From Rothia kristinae NBRC 15354 (GTDB taxonomy: Bacteria > Actinomycetota > Actinomycetes > Actinomycetales > Micrococcaceae): a stretch of DNA of 64,000 nucleotides. Positions 43,392-52,520 of the stretch are shown one piece after another. The notes under the pieces are model-generated. The model was not told the DNA's origin. It saw only the letters and a list, made by a program, of their open reading frames with translations, and ran no database searches. The position numbers and the translations under genes are program-made. The stretch spans positions 1 to 64,000 of the forward strand of contig NZ_BCSM01000007.1 of NCBI RefSeq assembly GCF_001570865.1. Reading direction: 5' to 3'. How positions within the stretch are numbered: position 1 is the first letter of the stretch; each line of letters begins with the position of its first letter.

Positions 43392-44675
43392 TCACTCCTC
43401 GTGCTCGGCGGCGGACTCGGCCGGCTCCGGGGCGACGGGGCTGGCCAGGACCGTGCCCACCCGGTTGCGGCGTCCTTCGAGCCTAACGGCCTTCAGCTTC
43501 AGCCCGTAGATCTGCGCCTCCGACCCGACGATCGGCACCCGCCCCAGGGCCTTGGCCAGCAGCCCCCCGACCGTATCCACGTCGTCGTCCTCCAGGTCCA
43601 GGTCGAACAGGTTTCCCAGGTCCCCCACCGACAGCCGGGCCGAGACCAGGTAGGCATCCCCCTCGGCGCTGACCTCCGGGGCCGCGGCATCATACTCGTC
43701 CACGATCTCCCCCACCAGCTCCTCGATGAGATCCTCCAGCGTGACCAGCCCGGCCGTGCCGCCGTACTCGTCCACCACGACGGCGATGTGGGTCCCCTCC
43801 CGCTGCATCTGGGGCAGCAGCTCCGAGACCTTCTGGGACTCGGGGACGAACCTGGCCGGACGCAGCAGCTGCCCGACGCCGCGCTCGCGGGCCCGGCCCC
43901 GATCCGCGAGCATCGCCTCGGCGACGTCCTTCAGGTACAGGAAGCCGCGCACGTCGTCGACGTCCTCGCCCAGCACGGGGATGCGGGAGTAGCCGGACCT
44001 CAGGAAGAGGTTCAGGGCGTTGTCCAGGGTGTCCTCGGCCTCGAAGCTGACGATGTCCGGGCGCGGCACCATCACGGCGCGGATGCGGGTGTCGTCCAGC
44101 TCGAAGATCGAGTGCAGCATGGCCGCCTCGCTGTCCTCGATCAGATCCGTGGTGGAGGCCCGGTCCACGAACTCGCGCAGCTCCTCCTCGGTGAAGAATC
44201 CGGCGTTCTCCTCGGTGGCCGGGGAGATCCGCGCCCCCAGTCGCATCAGCCAGCGGGGCACGGGCCCCATGCCTCGGGTCAGGGCCCGCAGCAGCTTCGC
44301 CGTGGCACCGGCCACCCGCAGCGGATGGGCCCGGCCTAGGTGGCGCGGGGCGACCCCGACCAGCACGAAGCCCGCCAGGGAGGCCAGCAGCACGGTCAGC
44401 ACCGCCGCCAGCCAGACCCAGGGCAGCACCCGCATCAGCAGCAGCAGGAGGATCACGCTGACCGCGGACTCCCCCACGATGCGGGTGAAGCGCAGTGCGT
44501 ACATGTGCGGCCGGGGATCGGCCAGCACCGCACGCAGGCTGGCCCGCCCCTCCTCCCGGCTGACGGTCTCCGCCTCGTGGCGGGGCAGGTAGGTGAACGC
44601 GGACTCCGCGGCGGTCATCAGGAAGGCCAGGCCCAGCAGGACGAGGACGGCGAGGATCAGCAGGACGGTGCTCAT
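43392..44675 (-). CDS. CNNM/CorC-type membrane protein with CBS pair
   Basis: A 427-residue protein of the HlyC/CorC (CNNM) family, linked to Mg2+/Co2+ export. The DUF21 membrane domain (about 1-190) has four hydrophobic helices. TRIRAVMVPRPDIVSFE starts the CBS pair, with SGYSRIPVLGEDVDDVRGFLYLKD and VVVDEYGGTAGLVTLEDLIEELVGEI. A CorC_HlyC domain closes it. It lies between ybeY and era, a conserved arrangement. Confidence 0.92.
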   Translation of the reverse strand: MSTVLLILAVLVLLGLAFLMTAAESAFTYLPRHEAETVSREEGRASLRAVLADPRPHMYALRFTRIVGESAVSVILLLLLMRVLPWVWLAAVLTVLLASLAGFVLVGVAPRHLGRAHPLRVAGATAKLLRALTRGMGPVPRWLMRLGARISPATEENAGFFTEEELREFVDRASTTDLIEDSEAAMLHSIFELDDTRIRAVMVPRPDIVSFEAEDTLDNALNLFLRSGYSRIPVLGEDVDDVRGFLYLKDVAEAMLADRGRARERGVGQLLRPARFVPESQKVSELLPQMQREGTHIAVVVDEYGGTAGLVTLEDLIEELVGEIVDEYDAAAPEVSAEGDAYLVSARLSVGDLGNLFDLDLEDDDVDTVGGLLAKALGRVPIVGSEAQIYGLKLKAVRLEGRRNRVGTVLASPVAPEPAESAAEHEE

Positions 44676-44687
44676 GACGGCCTCCTT

Positions 44688-45185
44688 CTAGTGGCGGGTC
44701 TCGACCGGGGCGGGGTGTCCGAGGAAGTCCTCCAGGATCCGCCGCTGCAGAGCGAACATCTCCCGCTCCTGCTCGGGTTCGGCGTGGTCATAGCCCAGGC
44801 AGTGCAGGATCCCGTGCACGGTGAGCAGGCACAGCTCATCGGCCGTTCCGTGCCCCGCGCGCTCACCCTGCTCCCGGGCCACCGTCGGGCACAGCACGAC
44901 GTCGCCGAGCACCCCGGCCGCCGGGTCCTCGGCGGTGCCGGGCCTCAGCTCGTCCATCGGGAAGGACATCACGTCCGTGGGCCCGGGCAGATCCATCCAC
45001 TGCCGGTGCAGCTGGGCCATCTGCTCGTCGGTGACCACGGCCAGGGACAGCTCGACCTCCTCCCCCAGGTGCAGACGGGCGCCGGCGAAGTCCACCAGGG
45101 CGCGCAGCTGGGCCAGGTCCACCTCCGCGAAGGCCGTGCGCTCGGCGTCGGTGCTCGGCTCGGAGACCTCGATGTCCAGGATCAT
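44688..45185 (-). CDS. ybeY: Endoribonuclease YbeY
   Basis: A 165-residue zinc-dependent RNase required for 16S rRNA 3'-end maturation and ribosome quality control. The metal motif [11 protein letters not shown] gives the three His ligands. [15 protein letters not shown] and GDVVLCP are the other family blocks. ATG at 45185 overlaps the phoH stop (ATGA). Confidence 0.94.
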   Translation of the reverse strand: MILDIEVSEPSTDAERTAFAEVDLAQLRALVDFAGARLHLGEEVELSLAVVTDEQMAQLHRQWMDLPGPTDVMSFPMDELRPGTAEDPAAGVLGDVVLCPTVAREQGERAGHGTADELCLLTVHGILHCLGYDHAEPEQEREMFALQRRILEDFLGHPAPVETRH

Positions 45186-46285
45186 GCCCGCTCCCCCGCA
45201 TCCGCCCCGGCGCTCCCGGCGTCCCGCGAGTCTCTCCGGGAGTCCGCGGAACCCGCCCGGGCGGCGTCGCGCGCCCGCTTGTCCCGGGCGTGGGCGGAAT
45301 CCTGCTCCCACCGCCCGTAGGCGGTGACGATGTCGCTGACCAGCTGGTGGCGCACGACGTCCACGGCCTCCAGGCGCGCGAAGTGCACGTCCTGCACATC
45401 GCGCAGGATCGTCTGCACCTGCCGCAGCCCCGAGGCGGCCCCCCGGGGCAGATCCACCTGGGTGACGTCCCCGGTGATGACCATCTTGGAGCCGAAGCCC
45501 AGGCGGGTCAGGAACATCTTCATCTGCTCCGCGGTGGTGTTCTGCGCCTCGTCGAGGATCACGAAGGCGTCGTTGAGGGTGCGCCCGCGCATGTAGGCCA
45601 GCGGCGCGACCTCGATGGTCCCGGCCTCCATGAGCCGGGGGATGGAATCCGGGTCCATCATGTCGTGCAGGGCGTCGTAGAGGGGACGCAGGTACGGGTC
45701 GATCTTCTCGTTGAGGCTGCCGGGCAGGAAGCCCAGGGACTCCCCCGCCTCCACCGCCGGGCGGGTCAGGATGATCCGGTTGACCTCCTTGGCCTGCAGG
45801 GCCTGCACGGCCTTGGCCATCGCCAGGTAGGTCTTGCCGGTGCCGGCCGGGCCGATGCCGAACACGACCGTGTTCGCGTCGATCGCCTCGACGTACGCGG
45901 ACTGGTTGACGGTCTTGGGGCGGATCTTCCGGCCCCGGCTGGAGAGGATGTTCTGCGTCAGGCTCGGCGCGGCCTGGGCCATGTTGCGCACGAGCAGGTC
46001 CGTGAGCCGCTGGACGGTCTGCACGGTGATGCGGGTGTCCTGCCGGGCCAGGGCCTCCAGCTCCTCGAGCAGACGCAGCACCAGCTGCACCTGGGCGGAG
46101 GGACCGCTGACCCCGACCTCCAGGCCGCGCAGGTGCAGGGAGACGTCGGGGAAGGCCTGTTCGATGACCAGCAGCGAGGAGTCCTGGGGGCCCAAGGCCC
46201 CGATCATCGCCTCGCGCGAGGCGAAGGCATACGTGCGGGAGACGGACAGCGGGCGGGAGTCGCCGGTCGGCGAATCGGAGAGCAC
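45182..46285 (-). CDS. phoH: PhoH-like NTPase (YbeZ type)
   Basis: A 367-residue PhoH/YbeZ ATPase. Walker A GPAGTGKT spans 145-152, and [10 protein letters not shown] is Walker [16 protein letters not shown] and [11 protein letters not shown] are typical. YbeZ works with YbeY, whose gene overlaps by 4 nt, in rRNA processing. A low-complexity Arg/Ala/Asp tail of about 35 residues follows the domain. GTG at 46285 is the first in-frame start; GAAAGG lies 12 nt upstream. Confidence 0.92.
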   Translation of the reverse strand: MLSDSPTGDSRPLSVSRTYAFASREAMIGALGPQDSSLLVIEQAFPDVSLHLRGLEVGVSGPSAQVQLVLRLLEELEALARQDTRITVQTVQRLTDLLVRNMAQAAPSLTQNILSSRGRKIRPKTVNQSAYVEAIDANTVVFGIGPAGTGKTYLAMAKAVQALQAKEVNRIILTRPAVEAGESLGFLPGSLNEKIDPYLRPLYDALHDMMDPDSIPRLMEAGTIEVAPLAYMRGRTLNDAFVILDEAQNTTAEQMKMFLTRLGFGSKMVITGDVTQVDLPRGAASGLRQVQTILRDVQDVHFARLEAVDVVRHQLVSDIVTAYGRWEQDSAHARDKRARDAARAGSADSRRDSRDAGSAGADAGERA

Positions 46286-46340
46286 GGCGGCGGAGAGCCT
46301 TTCGACGGTGGGCGTGCGCGGGGGCGGGATGCTCCATCCC

Positions 46341-46379
46341 AGCCTACCCGCCCGCCCCCGGGCTCGTCTGCGCCCGGGG
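46341..46379 (-). promoter_or_regulatory. rsmE terminator and phoH -10
   Basis: CCCCGGGC (46356-46363) pairs with GCCCGGGG (46372-46379), an 8-bp hairpin 18 nt after rsmE. Just beyond, on the - strand, TAGGCT (46346-46341) is a -10 for phoH. This splits the array into hrcA-dnaJ-rsmE and phoH-ybeY-CNNM-era units. Confidence 0.45.
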
Positions 46380-46396
46380 TCCGGCGGGAGGGATCC

Positions 46397-47242
46397 TCAG
46401 GAGGATGCGGCGGGTTCGTCGGGATCGGGGGTCAGGGGATCCGTCCCGTCGGGATCGGCGCCCTCGGACCCCGGACCGAGCTGGGACCAGTGCCCGGACA
46501 GGACCTGCAGCACGGCCAGGGCGGCGGCCCCGGCCGTGGAGGTGCGCAGCACCTCCGGGCCCAGGCGCACCGGGTGCGCGCCGGCCGCGACGAGCCGGCG
46601 CGTCTCCTCCGGCGAGATCCCGCCCTCCGGACCCACGACGAGCAGGACCCGGCCCCGGCCCTGCGGATCCGGCAGGCGGGCGGGCACCTCCCGGCTCAGC
46701 GGGTTCCGGGCCTGCTCGTGCAGCACGAGCACCAGGTCCTCGGGGCCCACCTGCCCGAGCAGGGCCTCCAGATCGGCCAGCGGCAGCACGTCGGGCACGA
46801 CGGCGCGCCGGGCCTGCTTGGCGGCCGCCGCCGCGGTGCGCTCCCACTTGGCGTGGGAGCGCGCGGCCCGCTCCCCCTTCCAGCGCACGATGCTGCGCTC
46901 GGCCTGCCACGGCACGATCGCCGCGACCCCGAGCTCGGTGGCCATCTCCACGGCCATCAGGTCCCGGTCCCCCTTGGCCAGGGCCTGGACCAGCACGAGT
47001 CGGCCGACCGGCTCCGGGGCGGGATCGGCCATCAGGCGCACCAACAGGCCCTCGGGCAGCAGCTCCCGGACGACGCCGGGGGCGCGCAGCCCGCGCCCGT
47101 CGACCAGATCCAGCTCCTCGCCGGGGCCCAGGCGACGCACGGTGCGGGCGTGGTGGCCCTCCGGGCCGGTCAGTTCGACGGAGTCCTCCGAACGCGCGTC
47201 GCGCAGGAGATCGGTGGGGACGCGGAAGACGGGGCGGGTCAT
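46397..47242 (-). CDS. rsmE: 16S rRNA (uridine-1498-N3)-methyltransferase
   Basis: A 281-residue SPOUT methyltransferase that methylates U1498 of 16S rRNA. The N-terminal PUA-like part contains HHARTVRRLGPGEELDLVDG. The trefoil-knot SAM site is VLLVVGPEGGISPEE, with RLGPEVLRTSTAGAAAL. A 30-residue acidic/Pro tail is extra. ATG at 47242 lies 24 nt after dnaJ. Confidence 0.95.
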   Translation of the reverse strand: MTRPVFRVPTDLLRDARSEDSVELTGPEGHHARTVRRLGPGEELDLVDGRGLRAPGVVRELLPEGLLVRLMADPAPEPVGRLVLVQALAKGDRDLMAVEMATELGVAAIVPWQAERSIVRWKGERAARSHAKWERTAAAAAKQARRAVVPDVLPLADLEALLGQVGPEDLVLVLHEQARNPLSREVPARLPDPQGRGRVLLVVGPEGGISPEETRRLVAAGAHPVRLGPEVLRTSTAGAAALAVLQVLSGHWSQLGPGSEGADPDGTDPLTPDPDEPAASS

Positions 47243-47266
47243 GGCGGCTCCTGTGCGGTGGCGGGG

Positions 47267-48406
47267 TCAGTCCTGGAAGCGGTCGCGCAGCCGGGAGAAG
47301 AAGCCCTGCCCGGAGCCGCGCTGCACGGTCTGCCCGGCGCCGTCGTCCTCCCCGCGCAGCTGGGCCAGCTTCCGCAGCAGCTCGCGCTGCTCGTCGTTCA
47401 GGCGGGTCGGGGTCGTGACCTGCAGGTGCGCGATCACGTCGCCGCGGCCGCTGCCGCGCAGGCGGGTCGCGCCCAGGCCGCGCAGGGTCATGGTCTGCCC
47501 GTTCTGGGTGCCCGGCTCCACGGTGACCTCGCGCGGTCCGTCGAAGGTCTCCAGGGTGACCGAGGTGCCCAGGGCGGCCGCGGTCATCGGGACGGTGATG
47601 CTGGCGTGCAGGTCGTCTCCCTCCCGGGTGAAGACCTCGTCCGGGCTGACCCGGATCTCCACGTAGAGATCGCCGTTGGATCCCCCGCCCGTGCCGGCCT
47701 CGCCCTGCCCGGACAGCCGGATGCGGGTGCCGGTGGACACCCCGGCCGGGATCTTCACGGTCAGCGGCCGGCGCTGGCGCACCCGGCCCTCGCCGTAGCA
47801 CTCCTGGCAGGGGTGCTTGATGACGGTGCCGAAGCCGTGGCAGTGCGGGCACTCGGCGGTGGTCACCACGTTGCCGAGGATGGACTGGACCTGGCGCTGG
47901 ACCTGCCCGCGCCCGTGGCAGACCTCGCAGGTCTCCGGCTCGGTGCCGTCCTGGGTGCCCTTCCCGGAGCACTCCGGGCAGGTCACGGCGGTGTCGACCA
48001 TGACCTCCTTCTCGGCGCCGAACACGGCCTCGCGCAGGTCGATGCGCACGGTGATCAGGGCGTCCTGGCCCTGCCGGGCCCGGCTGGCCGGGCCGCGGGA
48101 GGACTGGGCGCCGTTGAAGAAGGTCTCGAAGATGTCGGAGAAGCCGAAGCCCCCGCCGGGGAATCCGCCGCCACCGCCGAAGCCGCCGGCGGTGCCGTTC
48201 TCGTTGCCGGTCGCGTCGTAGATCCGGCGCTTCTCCGGGTCGGAGAGGACGTCGTGGGCGTGGGAGACGCGCTTGAACTCCTCGGCGGCCTCCGGGGAGG
48301 GGTTGACGTCGGGATGCAGGGTGCGGGCCTTCTTCCGGTAGGCCTTCTTGATCTCCTCGGGGCTGGCGTCGCGGGAGACGCCGAGGGTTTCGTAGTGGCT
48401 GCTCAC
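47267..48406 (-). CDS. dnaJ: Chaperone protein DnaJ (DnaJ2-type, HrcA-linked)
   Basis: A 379-residue Hsp40 co-chaperone for DnaK. The J domain has HPD at residues 31-33. A Gly/Phe-rich linker follows (about 70-95). The zinc domain has four CxxCxG repeats (CPECSG, CEVCHG, CPHCHG, CQECYG), then the two substrate-binding C-terminal domains. No dnaK or grpE is nearby, so this is the second dnaJ of actinobacteria, paired with hrcA. GTG at 48406 is the start. Confidence 0.95.
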   Translation of the reverse strand: MSSHYETLGVSRDASPEEIKKAYRKKARTLHPDVNPSPEAAEEFKRVSHAHDVLSDPEKRRIYDATGNENGTAGGFGGGGGFPGGGFGFSDIFETFFNGAQSSRGPASRARQGQDALITVRIDLREAVFGAEKEVMVDTAVTCPECSGKGTQDGTEPETCEVCHGRGQVQRQVQSILGNVVTTAECPHCHGFGTVIKHPCQECYGEGRVRQRRPLTVKIPAGVSTGTRIRLSGQGEAGTGGGSNGDLYVEIRVSPDEVFTREGDDLHASITVPMTAAALGTSVTLETFDGPREVTVEPGTQNGQTMTLRGLGATRLRGSGRGDVIAHLQVTTPTRLNDEQRELLRKLAQLRGEDDGAGQTVQRGSGQGFFSRLRDRFQD

Positions 48407-48477
48407 GGTGTGCTCGTTCCTTCTTCTCGCGGTGTGCTCACCGCGTGGCGGGGTCGATGGTCAGGGTCGGGTGCGGG

Positions 48478-49515
48478 TCAGGGCTGGTCCTCGCGCAGCA
48501 GGCGCGAGAGGTAGCGGGCCACGGCCCGCACGGCGGCCATGGTCTCGGGGTAGTCCATGCGGGTCGGTCCGACCACGCCCAGCTGGGCGCTGCCGGCCGG
48601 ACCGTACACGCTGGCCACGACCGAGGCGTCGGTCAGGGGGGTCGCGGCGTTCTCGGCGCCGATGCGCACCGAGACGCCGGTGGCTCCGGGGTGCTCCTCC
48701 CCGAGCTCCGAGAGCAGGCGCAGCATGACGACCTGCTCCTCCAGCGCATCCAGGATCGGGGCGATGCTGCTGCGGAAGTCCCGGGTGGACTGGGCGAGGT
48801 AGCTGGTCCCGGCCATCAGCAGCCGGTCCTGCGCGCCGCCGTCGGCCAGGCCCGCCAGGCCCGCCATCACCCGCGCCCCGGCCTCGCGCGCCCCGGGCGG
48901 CAGGGTGGCGAGCACGGTGTCGGCGCGGGCCGCAGCCGCATCCAGCGGGGCCTCGACCAGCTCCTCCAGCAGGCGGGTGCGCAGCAGGGCGAGGTCCTCC
49001 CCCGCGTGCCCGGCGTCGACGGGCAGGGGCACCGGCTGCTGCAGCACGCGCCCGCGGCTGGTGATGAGGATCAGCAGGGCCGTGTCCGGCTCCAGGGGCA
49101 CCAGGTCCAGGTGCCGGACCCGCTCCCCGGTGCGCCGGGGATAGCGCACGACGGCGACCTGGTGGGTCAGCTGGGAGAGCAGGCGCACCGTGCGGGCCAT
49201 GACCTCGTCGAGATCGTGGGAGGAGCCGAGGAACTCGACGATGACCCGGCGCTGGGCCGGGGTCAGCGGCCGCACGGCGTCGATGCGGTCCACGAAGGCG
49301 CGGTAGCCCTTGTCCGTGGGGATGCGCCCGGCGCTGGCGTGCGGGGCGGCGATCAGGCCCTCATCCTCCAGGGCGGCCATGTCGTTGCGCACCGTCGCGC
49401 TGGAGACGCCGAGCCGGTGCCGCTCGACGAGGGCCTTGGATCCCACCGGCTCCCGCGAATGCACGTAGTCCTCCACGATGGCGCTGAGCACCTCGAGGCG
49501 GCGCGGATGGTTCAC
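48478..49515 (-). CDS. hrcA: Heat-inducible transcription repressor HrcA
   Basis: A 345-residue repressor that binds CIRCE operators and controls heat-shock genes, with GroE as cofactor in other bacteria. The N-terminal winged helix (RRLEVLSAIVEDYVHSREP, SSATVRNDMAALEDEGLI, SAGRIPTDKGYRAFVD) and the GAF-like core (VVMLRLLSELGEE) are clear. GTG at 49515 follows CAGGAG and starts the homology. A CIRCE site upstream implies autoregulation. Confidence 0.95.
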   Translation of the reverse strand: MNHPRRLEVLSAIVEDYVHSREPVGSKALVERHRLGVSSATVRNDMAALEDEGLIAAPHASAGRIPTDKGYRAFVDRIDAVRPLTPAQRRVIVEFLGSSHDLDEVMARTVRLLSQLTHQVAVVRYPRRTGERVRHLDLVPLEPDTALLILITSRGRVLQQPVPLPVDAGHAGEDLALLRTRLLEELVEAPLDAAAARADTVLATLPPGAREAGARVMAGLAGLADGGAQDRLLMAGTSYLAQSTRDFRSSIAPILDALEEQVVMLRLLSELGEEHPGATGVSVRIGAENAATPLTDASVVASVYGPAGSAQLGVVGPTRMDYPETMAAVRAVARYLSRLLREDQP

Positions 49516-49610
49516 GGTCTGGCTCCTGGTGTTCTGCCGGGGACGGCGATGGCCGAGGACACGGGTCGGATCGGCGGGGCCCGGGCTGGGCCGGGGGCCG
49601 GCTGCGGCGC

Positions 49611-49616
49611 TAGAGT
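49611..49616 (+). promoter_or_regulatory. DUF3097 gene -10 (TAGAGT)
   Basis: TAGAGT would start a + strand transcript near 49623 that runs across the CIRCE element into DUF3097, giving a leader of about 165 nt. Confidence 0.4.
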
Positions 49617-49640
49617 CGGGGGCGCGCGGCGCGGTCCGAT

Positions 49641-49672
49641 CTGGCACTCGGATGACCCGAGTGCTAATCCTA
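49641..49672 (-). promoter_or_regulatory. CIRCE operator and hrcA -10
   Basis: On the - strand the element reads TTAGCACTC, nine bases, GAGTGCCAG (49667-49641). The left arm is a perfect CIRCE half-site; the right arm differs from GAGTGCTAA at two positions. The hrcA -10, TAGGAT (49672-49667), abuts it, so HrcA binding would block initiation of hrcA-dnaJ. Confidence 0.85.
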
Positions 49673-49790
49673 CGCCCGTGCCGATATCGAGGAAAGCGCG
49701 GGCCGGGTCCGGAGCGCGCCGGCCGCCGACGTCGGGATGATCCGCCGGTCGCAGATCGCCGACCGGGCCGCCGAGGGAGGAGCGACGAGG

Positions 49791-50651
49791 ATGCACGCAC
49801 AGGACTGGGGGCCGCAGTCCCTCGAGGAGCTCTCCGCCGCCCGCCGCGGCCCGCGCACCGAGGACCTGCCGGTGCGCGCCGGGATGGTCCTGGAGGAGCT
49901 GGAGACCGGGTGGGTCGGGGCCGCGGTGCGCCTGGAGACCATCGGCGGGCAGCGGGTGGTCAGCCTGGAGGACCGCCACGGCGCGGTGCGGGCCTTCCCG
50001 CTGGGCTACGGCTTCCTGTACGAGGGCCGCCCCGTGCGCCTGGTCCCCCCGCCGCCCCGGGCCGCCCCGAGCGGGCCCGCCCGGACCCGGTCGGGTTCGG
50101 TCGCCCTCCCCCAGGCCCCGGCCCGCACGGCGCGGGCCTCGCGGATGCTGGTCGAGGGGGTGCACGACGCCGAGCTGGTGGAGAAGGTCTGGGGGGATGA
50201 CCTGCGGGTCGAGGGGATCGTGGTGGAGCCGATGCACGGACTGGATCACGTCGAGCAGACCATCCGCGACTTCCAGCCGGGTCCGGGCCGACGCCTGGGG
50301 GTGCTGGCCGATCACCTGGTGCCCGGCTCCAAGGAGTCCCGTCTGGCCGAGCAGGCTCTGGGCCTGCCCGGGGCCCGCGAGCACGTGCTGTTCGTGGGCC
50401 ACCCCTACGTGGACGTCTGGGAGTCGGTGCGCCCGCGCGCCGTGGGGCTGTCCGCCTGGCCGCAGGTCCCGCGGGGGGAGGACTGGAAGACCGGCGTGCT
50501 GCGGCGGATCGGGTGGCCCCATGCCAGCGCGGCCGAGCGCGGCCGGGCCTGGCGCCGGATCCTGGCCGGGGTGAACAGCTACACGGACCTGGATCCCGGG
50601 ATCCTCGGTCCCGTGGAGCACATCATCGACTTCCTCACCGATCACCCCTGA
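49791..50651 (+). CDS. DUF3097 family protein
   Basis: A 286-residue soluble protein of the actinobacterial DUF3097 family, function unknown. An N-terminal beta-rich part (GMVLEELETGWVGAAVRLE) leads to a region with MLVEGVHDAELVEKVWGDDLRVEGIVVEPMHG, which resembles a TOPRIM-type nucleotidyl-binding fold. GVLADHLVPGSKES and FVGHPYVDVWESV follow. ATG at 49791 has GGGAGGAG upstream. It is divergent from hrcA. Confidence 0.82.
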   Translation: MHAQDWGPQSLEELSAARRGPRTEDLPVRAGMVLEELETGWVGAAVRLETIGGQRVVSLEDRHGAVRAFPLGYGFLYEGRPVRLVPPPPRAAPSGPARTRSGSVALPQAPARTARASRMLVEGVHDAELVEKVWGDDLRVEGIVVEPMHGLDHVEQTIRDFQPGPGRRLGVLADHLVPGSKESRLAEQALGLPGAREHVLFVGHPYVDVWESVRPRAVGLSAWPQVPRGEDWKTGVLRRIGWPHASAAERGRAWRRILAGVNSYTDLDPGILGPVEHIIDFLTDHP

Positions 50652-50769
50652 CCCCCACCGCCTCATGTGATCTTCGCCATGGGTGATCCCGGCCTCCGCC
50701 GTCGCCGGTTCGGGCCCGGTAAGCTGGAGGCGATGCCCGCACGACCCGCGCGGCCGCTGACGAGACAGG

Positions 50770-51204
50770 ATGAAGCGAGAAGTTTTGGGGACCACTTCCA
50801 CCACCGAGCAGACTCCTCCCTTCGAGGGGACCAACGCGATGCCGCAGCCGCTGAGCGTCAAGGATGACCGCACGATGGCCACCCTCGCCCACTTCGGCGG
50901 GGTGGTGGGGTGCATCCCCTCCGGCCTGATCTACCTGACCTTGCGCGCCCGGGGTCGCTTCACGGCCCAGGAGTCCCGGGAGGCCCTGAACTTCACCCTC
51001 CTGCCGAGCGTGCTGATCGTGGTCTGCGTGGCCCTGTCCCCCGTGCCCGCCATCGGGTGGCTGTTCGGCCTCATCGCGGCCGTGGTCTGGGTCTTCCTCG
51101 CGCTGTCCTCCCTGGTGGCCGGGGTGCACGTGAACCGGGGCAACCCCTACCAGTACCGCTTCAACACCCGGCTGCTGGATCGGATCTCCGCCCGCCGCGG
51201 CTGA
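50770..51204 (+). CDS. DUF4870 family membrane protein
   Basis: A 144-residue DUF4870 (Tic20-like) membrane protein. The core DDRTMATLAHFGGVVGCIPSGLIYL is followed by FTAQESREALNFTLL and two or three helices (LIVVCVALSPVPAIGWLFGLIAAVVW). ATG at 50770 is the outermost start; ATG at 50839 (MPQPLSVKDDR) is also plausible. The function is unknown. Confidence 0.8.
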   Translation: MKREVLGTTSTTEQTPPFEGTNAMPQPLSVKDDRTMATLAHFGGVVGCIPSGLIYLTLRARGRFTAQESREALNFTLLPSVLIVVCVALSPVPAIGWLFGLIAAVVWVFLALSSLVAGVHVNRGNPYQYRFNTRLLDRISARRG

Positions 51205-51226
51205 TCCCGACCGGGCTCGGATCCGG

Positions 51227-51251
51227 GACCCCGACGTCGAACCCCGGGGTC
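51227..51251. terminator. Hairpin between DUF4870 and hemW
   Basis: GACCCCG (51227-51233) pairs with CGGGGTC (51245-51251), with an 11-nt loop, between convergent genes. Confidence 0.4.
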
Positions 51252-51290
51252 GGCTCGCCCCGAGCCCCGTCTGGAGGACGTCCCTGCGGC

Positions 51291-52520
51291 TCAGTCCCCC
51301 AGCAGGGTGCGCACGACGGCGTCCCCCAGCAGCCGCCCACGCAGCGTGAGCACGACCCTGCCCTCGGCCCGGGCCTGCGGCTCGATCAGCCCCTGGCCCT
51401 CGAGCCAGCCCACCGCCTCCCGGCCAGGCCCCCGCAGATCCTCGATCGCGACGCCCTCCCGGATGCGCGCGGCGAGCATCACGTCCTCGACGTAGCGGGT
51501 GTCCGCATCCAGGTGCTCCCGAGCCGCCGCCGGGGACAGGCCCTGACGCACGCGATGGGCGTAAGGCACGGGGTGCTTCAGATTCCACCAGCGCACGCCG
51601 TTGATGTGCGAGTGCGCGCCGGGGCCGATCCCCCACCAGTCCCGGTTGCGCCAGTACGCGAGATTGTGCCGGGAGCGGGTGTCCTCGGAGCGGGACCAGT
51701 TGGACACCTCGTACCAGGAGTACCCGGCCTCCCCGAACAGGCGGTCGGCCAGCAGGTACATGTCCGCCTGGGCGTCGTCGTCCACCGGGGACAGCTCCCC
51801 GCGGCGGATCTGCGCGGCGAGCTTGGTGCCCGGCTCCACGATCAGCGAGTAGGCCGAGATGTGGTCCGGGGCGCAGTCGATGGCCGCGCGCACCGAGGTC
51901 TCCCATTCCGCCAGGGTCTCCCCCGGCGCCCCGCTGATCAGGTCCACCGAGGTCTGCAGGCCCACCTCCCTGGCCCAGGAGACCACCTTGGGGACGTTGG
52001 CCGGGGTGTGGGTGCGATCCAGCACGGCCAGCACCCGCGGCACCGCGGACTGCATCCCGAAGGAGACGCGCGTGAACCCCGCCTCCTTCAGCAGGGCGAG
52101 GTCCTCGCGGGTCACCGAATCCGGGTTGGCCTCGGTGGTGACCTCCGCGCCGTCGACGATGCCGAAGCGCTCGATCCCGGCGCGCAGGATCCGCGCCAGG
52201 TCCTCGGCCGGCAGACGGGTCGGGGTGCCCCCGCCGAAGAACACCGTGCTCAGCGGGCGGGCCGGCAGGCCGGAGCGGGTGAGGACGCCGGCGGCCAGGT
52301 CCAGCTCGCGGATCGCGTCCTCGGCGTAGCTGAGCCGGTTCACGCCGTCGCCGAAGTCCTCGGCGGCGTAGGTGTTGAAGTCGCAGTACCCGCAGCGCAC
52401 CGAGCAGTACGGCACGTGCACGTAGAGGCTCAGGCTGCGCCGCTCGGCGCCGTCGAGCACAGAGGCCGGCAGCAGGCCGTCGGACGGGGCCGGATCCCCC
52501 GTGGGCTGGGCCGGGCTCAC
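51291..52520 (-). CDS. hemW: Radical SAM heme chaperone HemW
   Basis: A 409-residue HemN-like radical SAM protein. Cys39, Cys43 and Cys46 (CSVRCGYC) bind the [4Fe-4S] cluster. FFGGGTPT and [19 protein letters not shown] follow. [20 protein letters not shown] is the HNxxYW block of HemW. It lacks the extra cysteine of HemN, so heme insertion rather than coproporphyrinogen oxidation is likely. GTG at 52520 overlaps the lepA stop by 4 nt (GTGA). Confidence 0.92.
   Translation of the reverse strand: MSPAQPTGDPAPSDGLLPASVLDGAERRSLSLYVHVPYCSVRCGYCDFNTYAAEDFGDGVNRLSYAEDAIRELDLAAGVLTRSGLPARPLSTVFFGGGTPTRLPAEDLARILRAGIERFGIVDGAEVTTEANPDSVTREDLALLKEAGFTRVSFGMQSAVPRVLAVLDRTHTPANVPKVVSWAREVGLQTSVDLISGAPGETLAEWETSVRAAIDCAPDHISAYSLIVEPGTKLAAQIRRGELSPVDDDAQADMYLLADRLFGEAGYSWYEVSNWSRSEDTRSRHNLAYWRNRDWWGIGPGAHSHINGVRWWNLKHPVPYAHRVRQGLSPAAAREHLDADTRYVEDVMLAARIREGVAIEDLRGPGREAVGWLEGQGLIEPQARAEGRVVLTLRGRLLGDAVVRTLLGD

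Noticed and set aside
50733-50867. A possible 44-codon ORF starting 7 nt after TAAGCT, overlapping the DUF4870 start in another frame.
   Set aside because: The residues show no domain, the composition looks like an out-of-frame read of the GC-rich sequence, and the DUF4870 frame explains the region.
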